From positions 1 through 27,720 of the forward strand of contig DASVDK010000376.1 of the NCBI GenBank assembly GCA_036381125.1: 27,720 bases of DNA, in the 5' to 3' direction. The DNA comes from DASVDK01 sp036381125 [NCBI: Thermodesulfobacteriota bacterium]. Its GTDB lineage: Bacteria; DASVDK01. Of this stretch, positions 1 to 7,008 are shown in pieces. Made by a program: the position numbers and the translations under genes. The notes below the pieces were generated by a model. It saw nothing but the letters and a program-made list of their open reading frames with translations, did not search any database and was not told the origin of the DNA. Within the stretch, counting starts at the first letter, position 1. Each line of letters opens with the position of its first letter.

Positions 1-201
1 GGCTTCAACGCCCAGGCCGAGCGGTACGAGGACCTGGTCGAGGCGGGCGTGATCGACCCGACCAAGGTCTCGCGCGTGGCGCTGCAGAACGCCGCCTCGG
101 TCGCCTCGCTCATGCTCACCACCGAGGCGATGGTCGCCGAGAAGCCGAAGAAGGAGGAGAAGGCCCCCGCCATGCCGGGCGGCGGCATGGGGGACTTCTA
201 G
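1..201 (+). CDS. groEL: GroEL chaperonin, C-terminal end (partial)
   Basis: This is the last 66 codons of the 60-kDa chaperonin subunit; the 5' part lies outside the window. The frame reads [20 protein letters not shown], then the conserved [18 protein letters not shown] segment of the equatorial domain. It ends in the flexible tail [11 protein letters not shown], a Gly/Met-rich tail typical of GroEL that projects into the folding cavity. GroEL forms a double seven-membered ring that encloses and refolds substrate proteins with GroES and ATP in the cytoplasm. The tail ends in GGGMGDF rather than a long GGM repeat. An intrinsic terminator follows 24 bases after the stop, so this is the end of its transcription unit. 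Identification is very secure; the missing part cannot be assessed. Confidence 0.97.
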   Translation, partial: GFNAQAERYEDLVEAGVIDPTKVSRVALQNAASVASLMLTTEAMVAEKPKKEEKAPAMPGGGMGDF

Positions 202-225
202 GCCCTTCGATCCGATTGCCTCGTC

Positions 226-261
226 CGGCCCGGAGGTCTATCCTCCGGGCCGATTTTTTTT
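226..261 (+). terminator. Rho-independent terminator after groEL
   Basis: A perfect 11-bp inverted repeat (CGGCCCGGAGG at 226-236, CCTCCGGGCCG at 242-252) has a five-base loop (TCTAT). It is followed by A and a run of eight T (254-261). This is a textbook intrinsic terminator. It sits just upstream of the next gene on the same strand, so that gene either has its own initiation or depends on readthrough. Confidence 0.95.
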
Positions 262-275
262 GCCCGGAGACGCCG

Positions 276-1115
276 ATGCCCGACGACCGCTCGCTCGACA
301 CGCTTGCCGCCTTCGCCCGAGACCTCGCCCGCCGCGTCGGCGCCTTCCAGCGCAGCCGCTTCGGCGCGGCCGTGGAGATGCGCCTCAAGGGGGTCGTCGA
401 CCCGGTGACCCAGGTGGACCTCGACAGCGAGCGGATGATCGTCGAGGCGATTCGCCGCACCTTCCCGGACCACGACATCCTGACCGAGGAGGGATCCGGC
501 CGAGACAGCCGGGCCTCGCACCGCTGGATCGTCGACCCCATCGACGGCACCACGAACTTCGCCCGCGGCTACCCGATGTTCTGCGTCTCGATCGCGCTCG
601 AGCGCGAGGGAACGCCGGTGGTCGGGGTGGTCCACGCCCCGGCCATCGAGGAGACCTACTGGGGCGTGAAGGGCGTCGGCGCCTTCGGCGTACGGCTCGG
701 CGGCGAGGCGCGCCCCCTGCACGTCTCGACGGTGGCGCCGCTCGATCGGGCCTTCGTGATCACCGGCTTCCCATACGCGCTGCGCGAGGAGCCCGAGCCG
801 GTCCTCGGGCCGCTCGCGAGGATGACGGTGGCGAGCTTCGCCCTGCGCCGGGACGGCACGGCAGCGCTCGACCTCTGCTACGTCGCCGCGGGGGTCTTCG
901 ACGCCTTCTGGGAGGTCGAGCTGAAGCCGTGGGACGTGGCGGCGGCCCTGGTCATGCTGAACGAGGCGGGCGCGACGGTCACCGACATGGCGGGCGGACC
1001 CTATCGGCTCGGGATGCAGACGCTCGCCGCGTCGAACGGCCGCGTCCACGGGGAGATGATCGCGATCCTCAGGGCCGCGGGCGCGCCGCCGACCGGGCGG
1101 ACGCGGTGGGGGTAG
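276..1115 (+). CDS. Inositol monophosphatase family protein (SuhB-like)
   Basis: This is a 279-residue Mg2+-dependent sugar/polyol phosphatase of the IMPase superfamily, normal full length. Visible motifs are ILTEEGSG (residues 68-75, metal-binding Glu), WIVDPIDGTTNF (84-95, the metal-binding DPIDGT core) and KPWDVAAALVMLNEAG (217-232, the C-terminal WD motif). These support hydrolysis of a phosphate monoester such as inositol 1-phosphate. Histidinol phosphate or another small phosphate is possible, and family members are hard to tell apart by motif. The ATG at 276 is preceded by GGAG at 266-269. A longer in-frame start at 216 would run through the groEL terminator and is rejected. It is followed by a convergent gene 26 bases away. 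Confidence 0.93.
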   Translation: MPDDRSLDTLAAFARDLARRVGAFQRSRFGAAVEMRLKGVVDPVTQVDLDSERMIVEAIRRTFPDHDILTEEGSGRDSRASHRWIVDPIDGTTNFARGYPMFCVSIALEREGTPVVGVVHAPAIEETYWGVKGVGAFGVRLGGEARPLHVSTVAPLDRAFVITGFPYALREEPEPVLGPLARMTVASFALRRDGTAALDLCYVAAGVFDAFWEVELKPWDVAAALVMLNEAGATVTDMAGGPYRLGMQTLAASNGRVHGEMIAILRAAGAPPTGRTRWG

Positions 1116-1141
1116 GTCCGGCGGGGGCCGACCGGCCGGGC

Positions 1142-1360
1142 TCAGCGGCCGGCTACGGCGATCCGCAGGCCGCCGAGGGCGGCCTCGAGCTCGGCGAGCG
1201 TCGCCGAGCAGTCGGGCTCGGCCAGGGTCTCGGTGAGGGCCCGGACGTCCTCGGCGGTGACCTCGAAGACCGGGTCGAGGCGGCCCGCCTCGAGGTCCCA
1301 CGGCACCTCCAGCCTCCCGATCTCGTGCACGACCTCGTCCAGAGCCGCACGGCGAGCCAT
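1142..1360 (-). CDS. Small hypothetical protein, 72 aa
   Basis: A short acidic protein beginning MARRAALDEVVHEIGRLEVP and ending LAELEAALGGLRIAVAGR. I do not recognise a family. It looks soluble, without a signal peptide or membrane segment; a mainly helical fold with a conserved-looking VPWDLEAG turn is my inference. The start is chosen because an excellent ribosome binding site (GGGAGGA, complement of 1367-1373) lies seven bases upstream of the ATG at 1360. A longer frame to 1501 lacks such a site. It converges on the IMPase gene and is divergent from the DUF362 gene. A 7-bp inverted repeat overlaps its stop (1132-1138 with 1146-1152) but has no T-run. Coding status rests on the good RBS and protein-like composition. 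Confidence 0.6.
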   Translation of the reverse strand: MARRAALDEVVHEIGRLEVPWDLEAGRLDPVFEVTAEDVRALTETLAEPDCSATLAELEAALGGLRIAVAGR

Positions 1361-1581
1361 CGATCGTCCTCCCACCTGCCCGTCGCCCCGGCGCGACGGG
1401 TCGGCCGCACCTCCGAGCAAGCGCCGTGCCACCCCTCGAGCTACCGCCAAGCGCCCGTTATCGCATGGGTTCCGGAGCTGCGTCACGCCGACTCCGCACA
1501 AATTCGCGCAGGACGTGGACGAATCGCGTCACCGCGCGCGTCCAACGCGGCGTGCGAACGGAACTGGCAACGCCGGGGGGC

Positions 1582-2472
1582 ATGCCTGCCCGCGTCGCGA
1601 TCGCCAGGGCCGACCGGATCGCCGAGGCGGTGACCGCCGCCCTGGCGCCGCTCGACCTCGCCGGCCTCGTACGGGACCGCTACGTGGCGGTCAAGCCCAA
1701 CGACACCTGGGCCACCTCCGACGACACGACCGGCGTGACCCGTGGCGACACCCTGGACGCCGTGCTCGCGAGCCTCCTCGAGGCCGGACCGCGCCGGCTC
1801 GTCGTCTCGGGCGGCGCCGGCGCCGCCGAGACCGAGGACGTCCTCCGGGTGAGCGGCATGCTCGACGCCGCCCGGCGACACGGCGTCGAGGTGGTCGACC
1901 ACAACCGGCCCCCCTTCGAGGAGGTCGCGCTCGACCACGGACCCGAGCGCTCCGTCAAGGTGAACCGGCGCGTCCTCGAGTACGAGGTGCTCGTCTCCCT
2001 CGCGCAGCTCAAGATGCACGACTCGGCCACCGTCACGCTCTGCCTCAAGAACGTCGCCATGTCGTACCCGGCCGCCGACTGGTACGGGCACCCGCGAGGC
2101 TCCTACGCGCACGAGCACGCGTTCTTCGAGGACCTGCACGGCTTCATCGCCGCGATGGCGAGACGCTTCCCCATCCACCTCGGGATCATCGCCGGACATC
2201 CGGCCATGATCGCCACCGGCCCCCTCGGCGGCAAGACGGTCGAGACCGGGCTCGTCGTCGCGAGCCGCGACCCCCTCGCCGCGGACGTGGTCGGGGCCCG
2301 CCTCCTCGGCTTCCGGCCGATGGCCGTGCGCCACATCTGGGAGGCCGGCCGGCTCGGCGTCGGCGAGACCGACCTCTCGCGGATCGAGGTGGTCGGCCTG
2401 CCGCTCGAGGCCGCGATCCGCCACTTCACGCAGGCGGCCTACGGGCAGGCCCTCACCTACGAGCACGCGTAA
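1582..2472 (+). CDS. DUF362 domain-containing protein
   Basis: A 296-residue protein of the DUF362 family, proteins of uncertain biochemistry often annotated next to iron-sulfur or redox genes. Diagnostic stretches are VAVKPNDTWATSDDTTGVT (the family's VxIKPN segment), then RRLVVSGGAGAAETEDVLR, LVSLAQLKMHDSATVTLCLK (the LPKLKTH-type motif followed by the KNxxG-like region) and DPLAADVVGARLLGF (the DPVAxDAVGxRL motif). There are no CX2CX2CX3C ferredoxin clusters, so only the core domain is present. The ATG at 1582 has a G-run (GGGGGG) just upstream. Longer frames from 1426 have a compositionally unlike, Arg-rich N-terminus. The YbhB-like gene follows after 15 bases, so the two are probably co-transcribed. 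Function is unknown. Confidence 0.85.
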   Translation: MPARVAIARADRIAEAVTAALAPLDLAGLVRDRYVAVKPNDTWATSDDTTGVTRGDTLDAVLASLLEAGPRRLVVSGGAGAAETEDVLRVSGMLDAARRHGVEVVDHNRPPFEEVALDHGPERSVKVNRRVLEYEVLVSLAQLKMHDSATVTLCLKNVAMSYPAADWYGHPRGSYAHEHAFFEDLHGFIAAMARRFPIHLGIIAGHPAMIATGPLGGKTVETGLVVASRDPLAADVVGARLLGFRPMAVRHIWEAGRLGVGETDLSRIEVVGLPLEAAIRHFTQAAYGQALTYEHA

Positions 2473-2487
2473 CCGGAGAAAAGACCG

Positions 2488-2985
2488 ATGGCGTTCTCGC
2501 TCACGAGCCCCGCGTTCGTCCACGACCAGCCGATCCCGATCCGCCACACCTGCGACGGCGAGGACCTCTCGCCGCCGCTCCACTGGACCGACCCGCCCGA
2601 TCGAACCCAGGCCTTCGCGCTCGTCGTGGACGACCCCGACGCGCCGAGCGGCACGTTCACCCACTGGCTCCTCTACGACATACCGGTCGGCGCGCGGGAG
2701 CTCGAGGAGGGGATCCCGAACGACGAGGCGCTGCCGACGCAGGCGAAGCAGGGCCTCAACGACTTCGGCAACGTCGGCTACGGCGGCCCCTGCCCGCCGC
2801 CCGGCCCGGCGCACCGCTACTACTTCACCCTCTACGCCCTCTCCCGTCCGGCGAACCTCGCGCCCCGCGCCACCAAGGGGACGGTGCTCGACGCGATCCG
2901 CGACCACGTCCTCGCCCAGGCGCAGATCATGGGGCGCTACCAGCGGGCGGCCGGGACGGCAAAGGGCAAGGCCAGGCGCGCGTAG
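2488..2985 (+). CDS. YbhB/YbcL-type phosphatidylethanolamine-binding (PEBP / Raf-kinase-inhibitor-like) protein
   Basis: A 165-residue cytosolic PEBP-family protein of the usual bacterial length. Family signatures are HTCDGEDLSPPLHW (residues 21-34), VVDDPDAPSGTFTHWLLYDI (48-67, the central DPDAP...HW ligand-pocket motif) and GYGGPCPPPGPAHRYYF (the C-terminal GPxPPxG.HRY motif). The family has an anion-binding pocket; bacterial members have been structurally studied but have no settled function. There is no signal peptide. GGAG lies eleven bases before the ATG. It is the second gene of a pair with the DUF362 gene and converges on the folK-nagB fusion 46 bases downstream. Confidence 0.93.
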   Translation: MAFSLTSPAFVHDQPIPIRHTCDGEDLSPPLHWTDPPDRTQAFALVVDDPDAPSGTFTHWLLYDIPVGARELEEGIPNDEALPTQAKQGLNDFGNVGYGGPCPPPGPAHRYYFTLYALSRPANLAPRATKGTVLDAIRDHVLAQAQIMGRYQRAAGTAKGKARRA

Positions 2986-3031
2986 GGACGCGAGACCGCC
3001 TCACCGGGCGACCCACCCGCCGAGGACGATC

Positions 3032-4285
3032 TCAGCGAAGGCGGCGCGGACGCGCCCCTCGGGTCGTCGAGTCGGCGGCCTCGCGATCGGCCAGGACGGC
3101 GGCGCAGGGGTGATCGCGGAGCCACGACGCCGGCACGGCCGGCGTCGCCGGTCCCTCGAGCACGGCCCGCAGGGTCTCGCGCTTGTCCCGGCCCGACACG
3201 AGGAGCCAGACCTCGGCCGCGCCGAGGATCTCGGCGAGGCCGAGCGTGAGGGCGTGCGTCGGGGCGGCGGGGTCGCCGGGGAAGTTCCGGCGCCGGGTCT
3301 CCTCGGCGAGGCGCACGACGCGCGCCGGCGCCGACGGCGGCGCGCCCGGCTCGTTGAAGGCGACGTGGCCGTTGGGTCCGAGGCCGAGCAGGCAGAGGTC
3401 GATCCCGCCCCACGCGGCGAGGGCCGCCGAGACGCGCCGCACCTCGGCCTCGAGGTCGGCCGCGGCGCCGTCGAAGGCGAGGCGCCGCTCCGGCGGCACG
3501 CCGAGCGCGTCGAGGAGTTCGCCTCGCAGCTCGTGGGCGAAGGACCGCGGGTCGTCGCGGCCGACGCCGACGTACTCGTCGAGGCCGACGACCCGCACGC
3601 GGGAGGCGTCGAGCCGGCCGGCGGCGGCCCGGGCGCGCAGGCGCGCGTAGAGCGGGTCGGGCGTGCGCCCCGTGGGCAGCGCCGCCACCAGGTCCGGCCG
3701 GGCCGCCACCCGCGCGCAGAACCGCTCGGCCGCGGCCTCGGCCAGCGCATCCGCGTCGGCGAACGTCTCGACCGCGAGCCCCGTCCACTCGCGCGCGACG
3801 AGCCGCACCCCGGCGCGCTCCCCCTCGGGCAGCGCGGCCAGCAGGTCGCGCACCGGGCGGCCGAGCCGCGGGACGACGAGGTCCGCCGCGAGGTCGGCGA
3901 GCGGCACGAGGACGAAGGCGCGCAGGTGAAGGCGAGGGTGCGGCACGACGAGGTCCGGCTCGTCGAGGACGGCCTCGCCGTGGAGGAGGAGGTCGAGGTC
4001 GATCACGCGCGGCTCGCCGGGCTCGCGCGGCGTGCGCCCCATGACGCGCTCGATCCCCTTGAGCCGCGCGAGCAGCTCGCGAGGGCCGAGCGCGGTCTCG
4101 AGGCGGGCGACGGCGTTCAGGAAGCGGGGCTGGGGGCCGACCCCCCAGGGCTCGGTCTCGTAGAGCGGCGACACGGAGCCCACGCGGCCGAGCGGCCGCA
4201 GGCGCGCGAGCGCCTCCCGGAGGCTCGTCTCGCGCTCGCCGAGGTTCGCACCGAGGCCGAGGTAGGCAAGGGCCGGGGCTGGCAT
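3032..4285 (-). CDS. Fused HPPK (FolK) - glucosamine-6-phosphate deaminase (NagB)-like protein
   Basis: One uninterrupted 417-codon frame joins two enzymes. Residues 1-165 are 6-hydroxymethyl-7,8-dihydropterin pyrophosphokinase. They contain LGLGANLGERETSLREAL (9-26), VSPLYETEPWGVGPQPRFLN (38-57) and RVIDLDLLL (93-101) with the two Mg-binding Asp, then VPHPRLHLRAFVLVPL. Residues 168-400 are a NagB-type isomerase/deaminase. They contain LPTGRTPDPLY (203-213), GLDEYVG (234-240, catalytic Asp236), LGLGPNGHVAFNEPG (300-314 with His307 and Glu312), THALTLGLAEILGAAEV and VPASWLRDHP (384-393). HPPK makes the pteridine pyrophosphate for folate; NagB converts GlcN6P to Fru6P plus ammonia. No stop separates them. 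The only in-frame alternative start near the junction is a GTG at 3808. Either half alone is ordinary; the combination is not one I recognise. Assigning NagB rather than a related sugar-phosphate isomerase is moderately secure. Confidence 0.88.
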   Translation of the reverse strand: MPAPALAYLGLGANLGERETSLREALARLRPLGRVGSVSPLYETEPWGVGPQPRFLNAVARLETALGPRELLARLKGIERVMGRTPREPGEPRVIDLDLLLHGEAVLDEPDLVVPHPRLHLRAFVLVPLADLAADLVVPRLGRPVRDLLAALPEGERAGVRLVAREWTGLAVETFADADALAEAAAERFCARVAARPDLVAALPTGRTPDPLYARLRARAAAGRLDASRVRVVGLDEYVGVGRDDPRSFAHELRGELLDALGVPPERRLAFDGAAADLEAEVRRVSAALAAWGGIDLCLLGLGPNGHVAFNEPGAPPSAPARVVRLAEETRRRNFPGDPAAPTHALTLGLAEILGAAEVWLLVSGRDKRETLRAVLEGPATPAVPASWLRDHPCAAVLADREAADSTTRGARPRRLR

Positions 4286-4293
4286 GGGGCGCG

Positions 4294-4323
4294 ACTCTAG
4301 CGCCCGGCTCGCGGCGGGGTCAA
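4294..4323 (-). promoter_or_regulatory. Putative sigma70-type promoter of the folK-nagB fusion
   Basis: Reading the minus strand, TTGACC (complement of 4318-4323) lies 18 bases from TAGAGT (complement of 4294-4299). The start codon begins only eight bases after the -10 box. No Shine-Dalgarno sequence is present, so a leaderless or near-leaderless transcript is predicted. Confidence 0.5.
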
Positions 4324-4348
4324 GGCGCCCCGCCGCGCGTGCAAAGGA

Positions 4349-4552
4349 CTAGGTTCGGCTCGTGCCGGGGTTCGTCGGGGTCGCCGGCTCGGCCGGGGTG
4401 GTGGGGCGGTGGTCCGCGACGACCGCGCCCCCGCGCGCCCGGTAGCCCAGGCTGTAAATCGACTCGTCGGCAGGGTCCTCGTCGAGATCGAGCGGCAGCC
4501 GTGAAGCGGGCTCGGCGGGCGGCGTGGCGGTCTTCCCGGTCGTGCGATCCAT
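4349..4552 (-). CDS. Small hypothetical protein, 67 aa
   Basis: A short frame starting MDRTTGKTATPPAEPASRLP, with an acidic centre (LDLDEDPADESIYSLGYRAR) and a Thr/Pro/Ala-rich, probably disordered tail. I recognise no family. There is no signal peptide, membrane segment or cysteine. Support for translation is GAGGAG on the minus strand, eleven bases upstream of the ATG at 4552, which is a slightly long spacing. It is followed after 63 bases by folK-nagB, which seems to have its own promoter. It could be an orphan small protein or a chance frame. Confidence 0.4.
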   Translation of the reverse strand: MDRTTGKTATPPAEPASRLPLDLDEDPADESIYSLGYRARGGAVVADHRPTTPAEPATPTNPGTSRT

Positions 4553-4915
4553 GGCGTCGGGTTCTCCTCACTCGAGATGAAGTCGCGTGCCGATTGGTGT
4601 CACGTGCCGCGGACGGTGAGCAAGACGCATGCCGTGCGATCGGGGGGGCGGGGTGCGCGATCGCACGCCCGAATCCGTCGTCCGGAGCCCGGATCGCGTG
4701 GACGCTCCGCGGCATGCCGGTGACGCATGTCGTCACCGAGCTCCCGCGGGTGTGGCGTACGTGCCACCTGTGGCCCCGCCGCCTCGCCGACACGAGCGTT
4801 TCAGGGGGTCAGGTCTTTCCATTTTCCATGGGGTCAGGTCTTTCCGTTTTCCAGGCGCGTTCTCCACGGGCCGCAGCCGACCCGTCCCCCGCGCCTCACG
4901 CCACGGTGATCCGCG
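4553..4915. other. 360-base intergenic region rich in inverted repeats
   Basis: No convincing gene lies here. Short frames in both directions have no RBS and atypical Arg/Pro composition. Structure is present: a perfect 10-bp inverted repeat, CGTGCGATCG at 4633-4642 and CGATCGCACG at 4658-4667. A perfect 8-bp hairpin with a five-base loop follows, CGGTGACG at 4718-4725 and CGTCACCG at 4731-4738. A 5-bp hairpin lies at 4752-4767, and the tandem repeat at 4805-4853 is listed separately. The region separates the 3' end of the DUF4388 response regulator from the 67-aa gene downstream. It could be a mobile-element footprint, a transcription-termination region or a structured RNA; sequence alone does not decide. 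Confidence 0.5.
4805..4853 (+). repeat. Tandem 24-base repeat GGGGTCAGGTCTTTCC(A/G)TTTTCCA (REP-like)
   Basis: Two copies (4805-4828 and 4830-4853) differ at one position and are separated by one base. The GGGGTCAGGTC...TTTTCC sequence is far more AT-rich than its surroundings. It resembles a motif I recall flanking REP-associated, IS200-like tyrosine transposases in environmental genomes. No transposase is present here. Confidence 0.8.
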
Positions 4916-6946
4916 TCAGTTGAACAACCTGCGGAAGAACCCCTTCTCCTCCTGGGCGCGCTGCTCCTCGAGCGCGGCGAGCTCCCGCAGAGCCAGGCGG
5001 TGTCTCGGCACGAGGCGGAGCGCCTTCTGGAACTCCACCTCGGCGAGGCCCGGCTTGCCCTCGGTGACGTAGATGACGCCGCGATACGCGAAGGCGTCGG
5101 CCGTCGGCTTCGCGGCGAGCGACCTGGCGAGCAGCGCCTTGGCGCGGTCGACGGCGCTGCGGCTGCCGGCGTTGCGCGGGTTCTTGAAGATCGCCCAGGC
5201 GAGGTGCGCCTCGGCTTCGGGCGTCGGCATGAGCGTCAGCGCGGACGTGAGCGCCCGCTCGGCCGCCTCGAAGTCGCCCTGCGCGAGGAACGCCTCGCCC
5301 GACTGACGCTGCACCTCCGCCTGCAGCGAGTCCTCCTCCTTGTCGCCGGTCGCCTGGACGCCGCGCTCGCCGAGCAGCCGGTCGTAGTTCTCCTTGGCGA
5401 CGACGTTCGAGAGCGTGTTGTACGCGGTGGCCAGCTTCGCGGTGACCTCCTCCGCCATCGAGACGATCTCGCCGCTCGCGCCGTGCTGGACGAAGTAGTC
5501 GGGGCTGAACCGCTTCAGCTTGGAGAAGTACGCCTCCTTCACCGCGTCGTACCGGTACGTACTCTGCGTGAGGCCGAAGACCTCGTAGTAGTTTCTCGAC
5601 GCGAGCGCGGCATGCTCGGCCCTGAGCTCGGCCTCGCGCTCGGCGAGGTCCGGCGCGGGCGCATGACCGCCGGGCGAGCCCGGCGCGGCGCCGGCGGCCG
5701 GCACCGCGGCGAGTCCCGCGAGCGCGCCCGCCACCTCGCCCGCCAGCTCCGACGAGAGGTCGACGAAGCTGTCGTCGACGATGCTCTCGAGCGTCTGGGG
5801 GGCGAGCCGCGGCGCGATGGCGCGGCGCGGGTAGGGCGGCAGGAGCGGCTCGGCTCGCGGCGCGTCGACGACCGCGACGAGCCCGAGCACGTGCAGGGCG
5901 TCGAGGCAGCCGGCCCGTTCGTGGCTCGCGTCCTGCCCGCTGTCGTCCTGCGGCAACGCGAGGAGGCCGTCGATCGGGATGCCCACCGGCGTCTCCTCGA
6001 GGGCGGCGAGGACCGGGACGTCGAACGGGCCGGCGTCGAGGAAGGGCAGCGCGTCGAAGAAGAGCGCCGTCGGCGCGATCACGCGGTCGGCCGAGCGGTC
6101 GGCGAAGCTGTCGCCGGAGCCGGGCGGCCGCGCGCCGCGCACCCACGCGAAGAGCCAGCGCGGCAGGTCGAGACGGGGCGGCACGGTCGTGGGGACGACC
6201 GGGCCGCTCTTGAAGGCGTAGCGGCCGCCCTCCCAGGCGAGGAGCGCCGCGAGCCCCTGCTCGAGCCGCTCCCGGGCGAGATCGGCCAGCTCCTCGGGAT
6301 CGACCACCCCCATCTTGACGAGGAGCGAGGGCTCGGGGCGATGCTGGTAGGCCTCCACCTCCTCGGCCGTCACGCGGCCGTCGGCGGCGAGCGCCTCCAC
6401 AAGGGCGAGCGGCGCGGCCGGCAGGAGCCCCACCGGGTCGCCGGCGAGGAACTGCACGCCTCGGCGCTCCTCCCCGCGGCCGACGTGAAGGACGCCGGTC
6501 GCGCCGGCGGCCCAGACCTCGAGGAGCACCGCGGCGAGGCCGAACGCGCCGAACGTGCCGCTCTGCCAGGAGGGCGCCGGGCCCACGGGCAGCGCCCCGA
6601 CCAGCACCTTCGCCACCTCGGCCGGGTCCGCGGCCGCCGGAAGCCACCCGACCAGGCCGAGTTGCGCCCGGGCACGCGCCTCGAGCGTCCGGTCGCGCGG
6701 CGCCGCGGTGAGGACGAGCGGCACGTCGATCCCGTCCTGCCGCAGGCGTGCACAGAGTTTCAGGCCCGGCGCGTCGAGGAGGGTGTGGTCGACGACGAGA
6801 CCGTCGGCCTGGCCCGCCCGGACGCGCGCGTACGCCTCGCGCGCCGAGGCGGCGCCAAGGGTCGTGTAGCCCGCTGCCGCCAGCGCGGCCAGGAGCGCGG
6901 CTTGCCGGGCGGGATCGTCTTCGACGACCAGGACGCGGGGCGCCAT
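4916..6946 (-). CDS. Response-regulator-like protein: receiver - DUF4388 - J-like domain - TPR
   Basis: A 676-residue cytoplasmic protein. Residues 1-117 are a receiver fold (VLVVEDDPARQ; acidic E9-D11, candidate phospho-acceptor D53 in VVDH, T80). The conserved Lys near its end is replaced by L102/P103 (GWLPAAAD). Residues about 126-245 are DUF4388/PATAN (SGTFGAFGLAAVLLEVWAAG, then TGVLHV and VQFLAGD). Residues 452-526 resemble a J-domain (NYYEVFGL ... AYNTLSNVVAKENYDRLL), with SPD at 481-483 instead of HPD. Residues 545-660 are TPR-like helices. Similar assemblies occur in motility and signalling proteins of delta-type proteobacteria, from family knowledge. The ATG at 6946 follows a -10-like box by nine bases. 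Partners and output are unknown. The last residues are basic and aromatic (KGFFRRLFN). Confidence 0.85.
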   Translation of the reverse strand: MAPRVLVVEDDPARQAALLAALAAAGYTTLGAASAREAYARVRAGQADGLVVDHTLLDAPGLKLCARLRQDGIDVPLVLTAAPRDRTLEARARAQLGLVGWLPAAADPAEVAKVLVGALPVGPAPSWQSGTFGAFGLAAVLLEVWAAGATGVLHVGRGEERRGVQFLAGDPVGLLPAAPLALVEALAADGRVTAEEVEAYQHRPEPSLLVKMGVVDPEELADLARERLEQGLAALLAWEGGRYAFKSGPVVPTTVPPRLDLPRWLFAWVRGARPPGSGDSFADRSADRVIAPTALFFDALPFLDAGPFDVPVLAALEETPVGIPIDGLLALPQDDSGQDASHERAGCLDALHVLGLVAVVDAPRAEPLLPPYPRRAIAPRLAPQTLESIVDDSFVDLSSELAGEVAGALAGLAAVPAAGAAPGSPGGHAPAPDLAEREAELRAEHAALASRNYYEVFGLTQSTYRYDAVKEAYFSKLKRFSPDYFVQHGASGEIVSMAEEVTAKLATAYNTLSNVVAKENYDRLLGERGVQATGDKEEDSLQAEVQRQSGEAFLAQGDFEAAERALTSALTLMPTPEAEAHLAWAIFKNPRNAGSRSAVDRAKALLARSLAAKPTADAFAYRGVIYVTEGKPGLAEVEFQKALRLVPRHRLALRELAALEEQRAQEEKGFFRRLFN

Positions 6947-6955
6947 GGAGCCGGG

Positions 6956-6984
6956 CTTGTACGGGAAATCGGGCCGGTTGGCAA
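6956..6984 (-). promoter_or_regulatory. Putative sigma70-type promoter of the DUF4388 response regulator
   Basis: On the minus strand, TTGCCA (complement of 6979-6984) is followed after 17 bases by TACAAG (complement of 6956-6961). The ATG at 6946 is nine bases past the -10 box and there is no Shine-Dalgarno sequence. This predicts a leader of a few bases at most. Confidence 0.5.
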
Positions 6985-7008
6985 GCGTTTTCGCGGGCGC
7001 TCGCACCC

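Noticed and set aside
216-275. An upstream start for the IMPase gene
   Set aside because: It would encode residues across the groEL terminator hairpin; the ATG at 276 has an RBS and fits family length.
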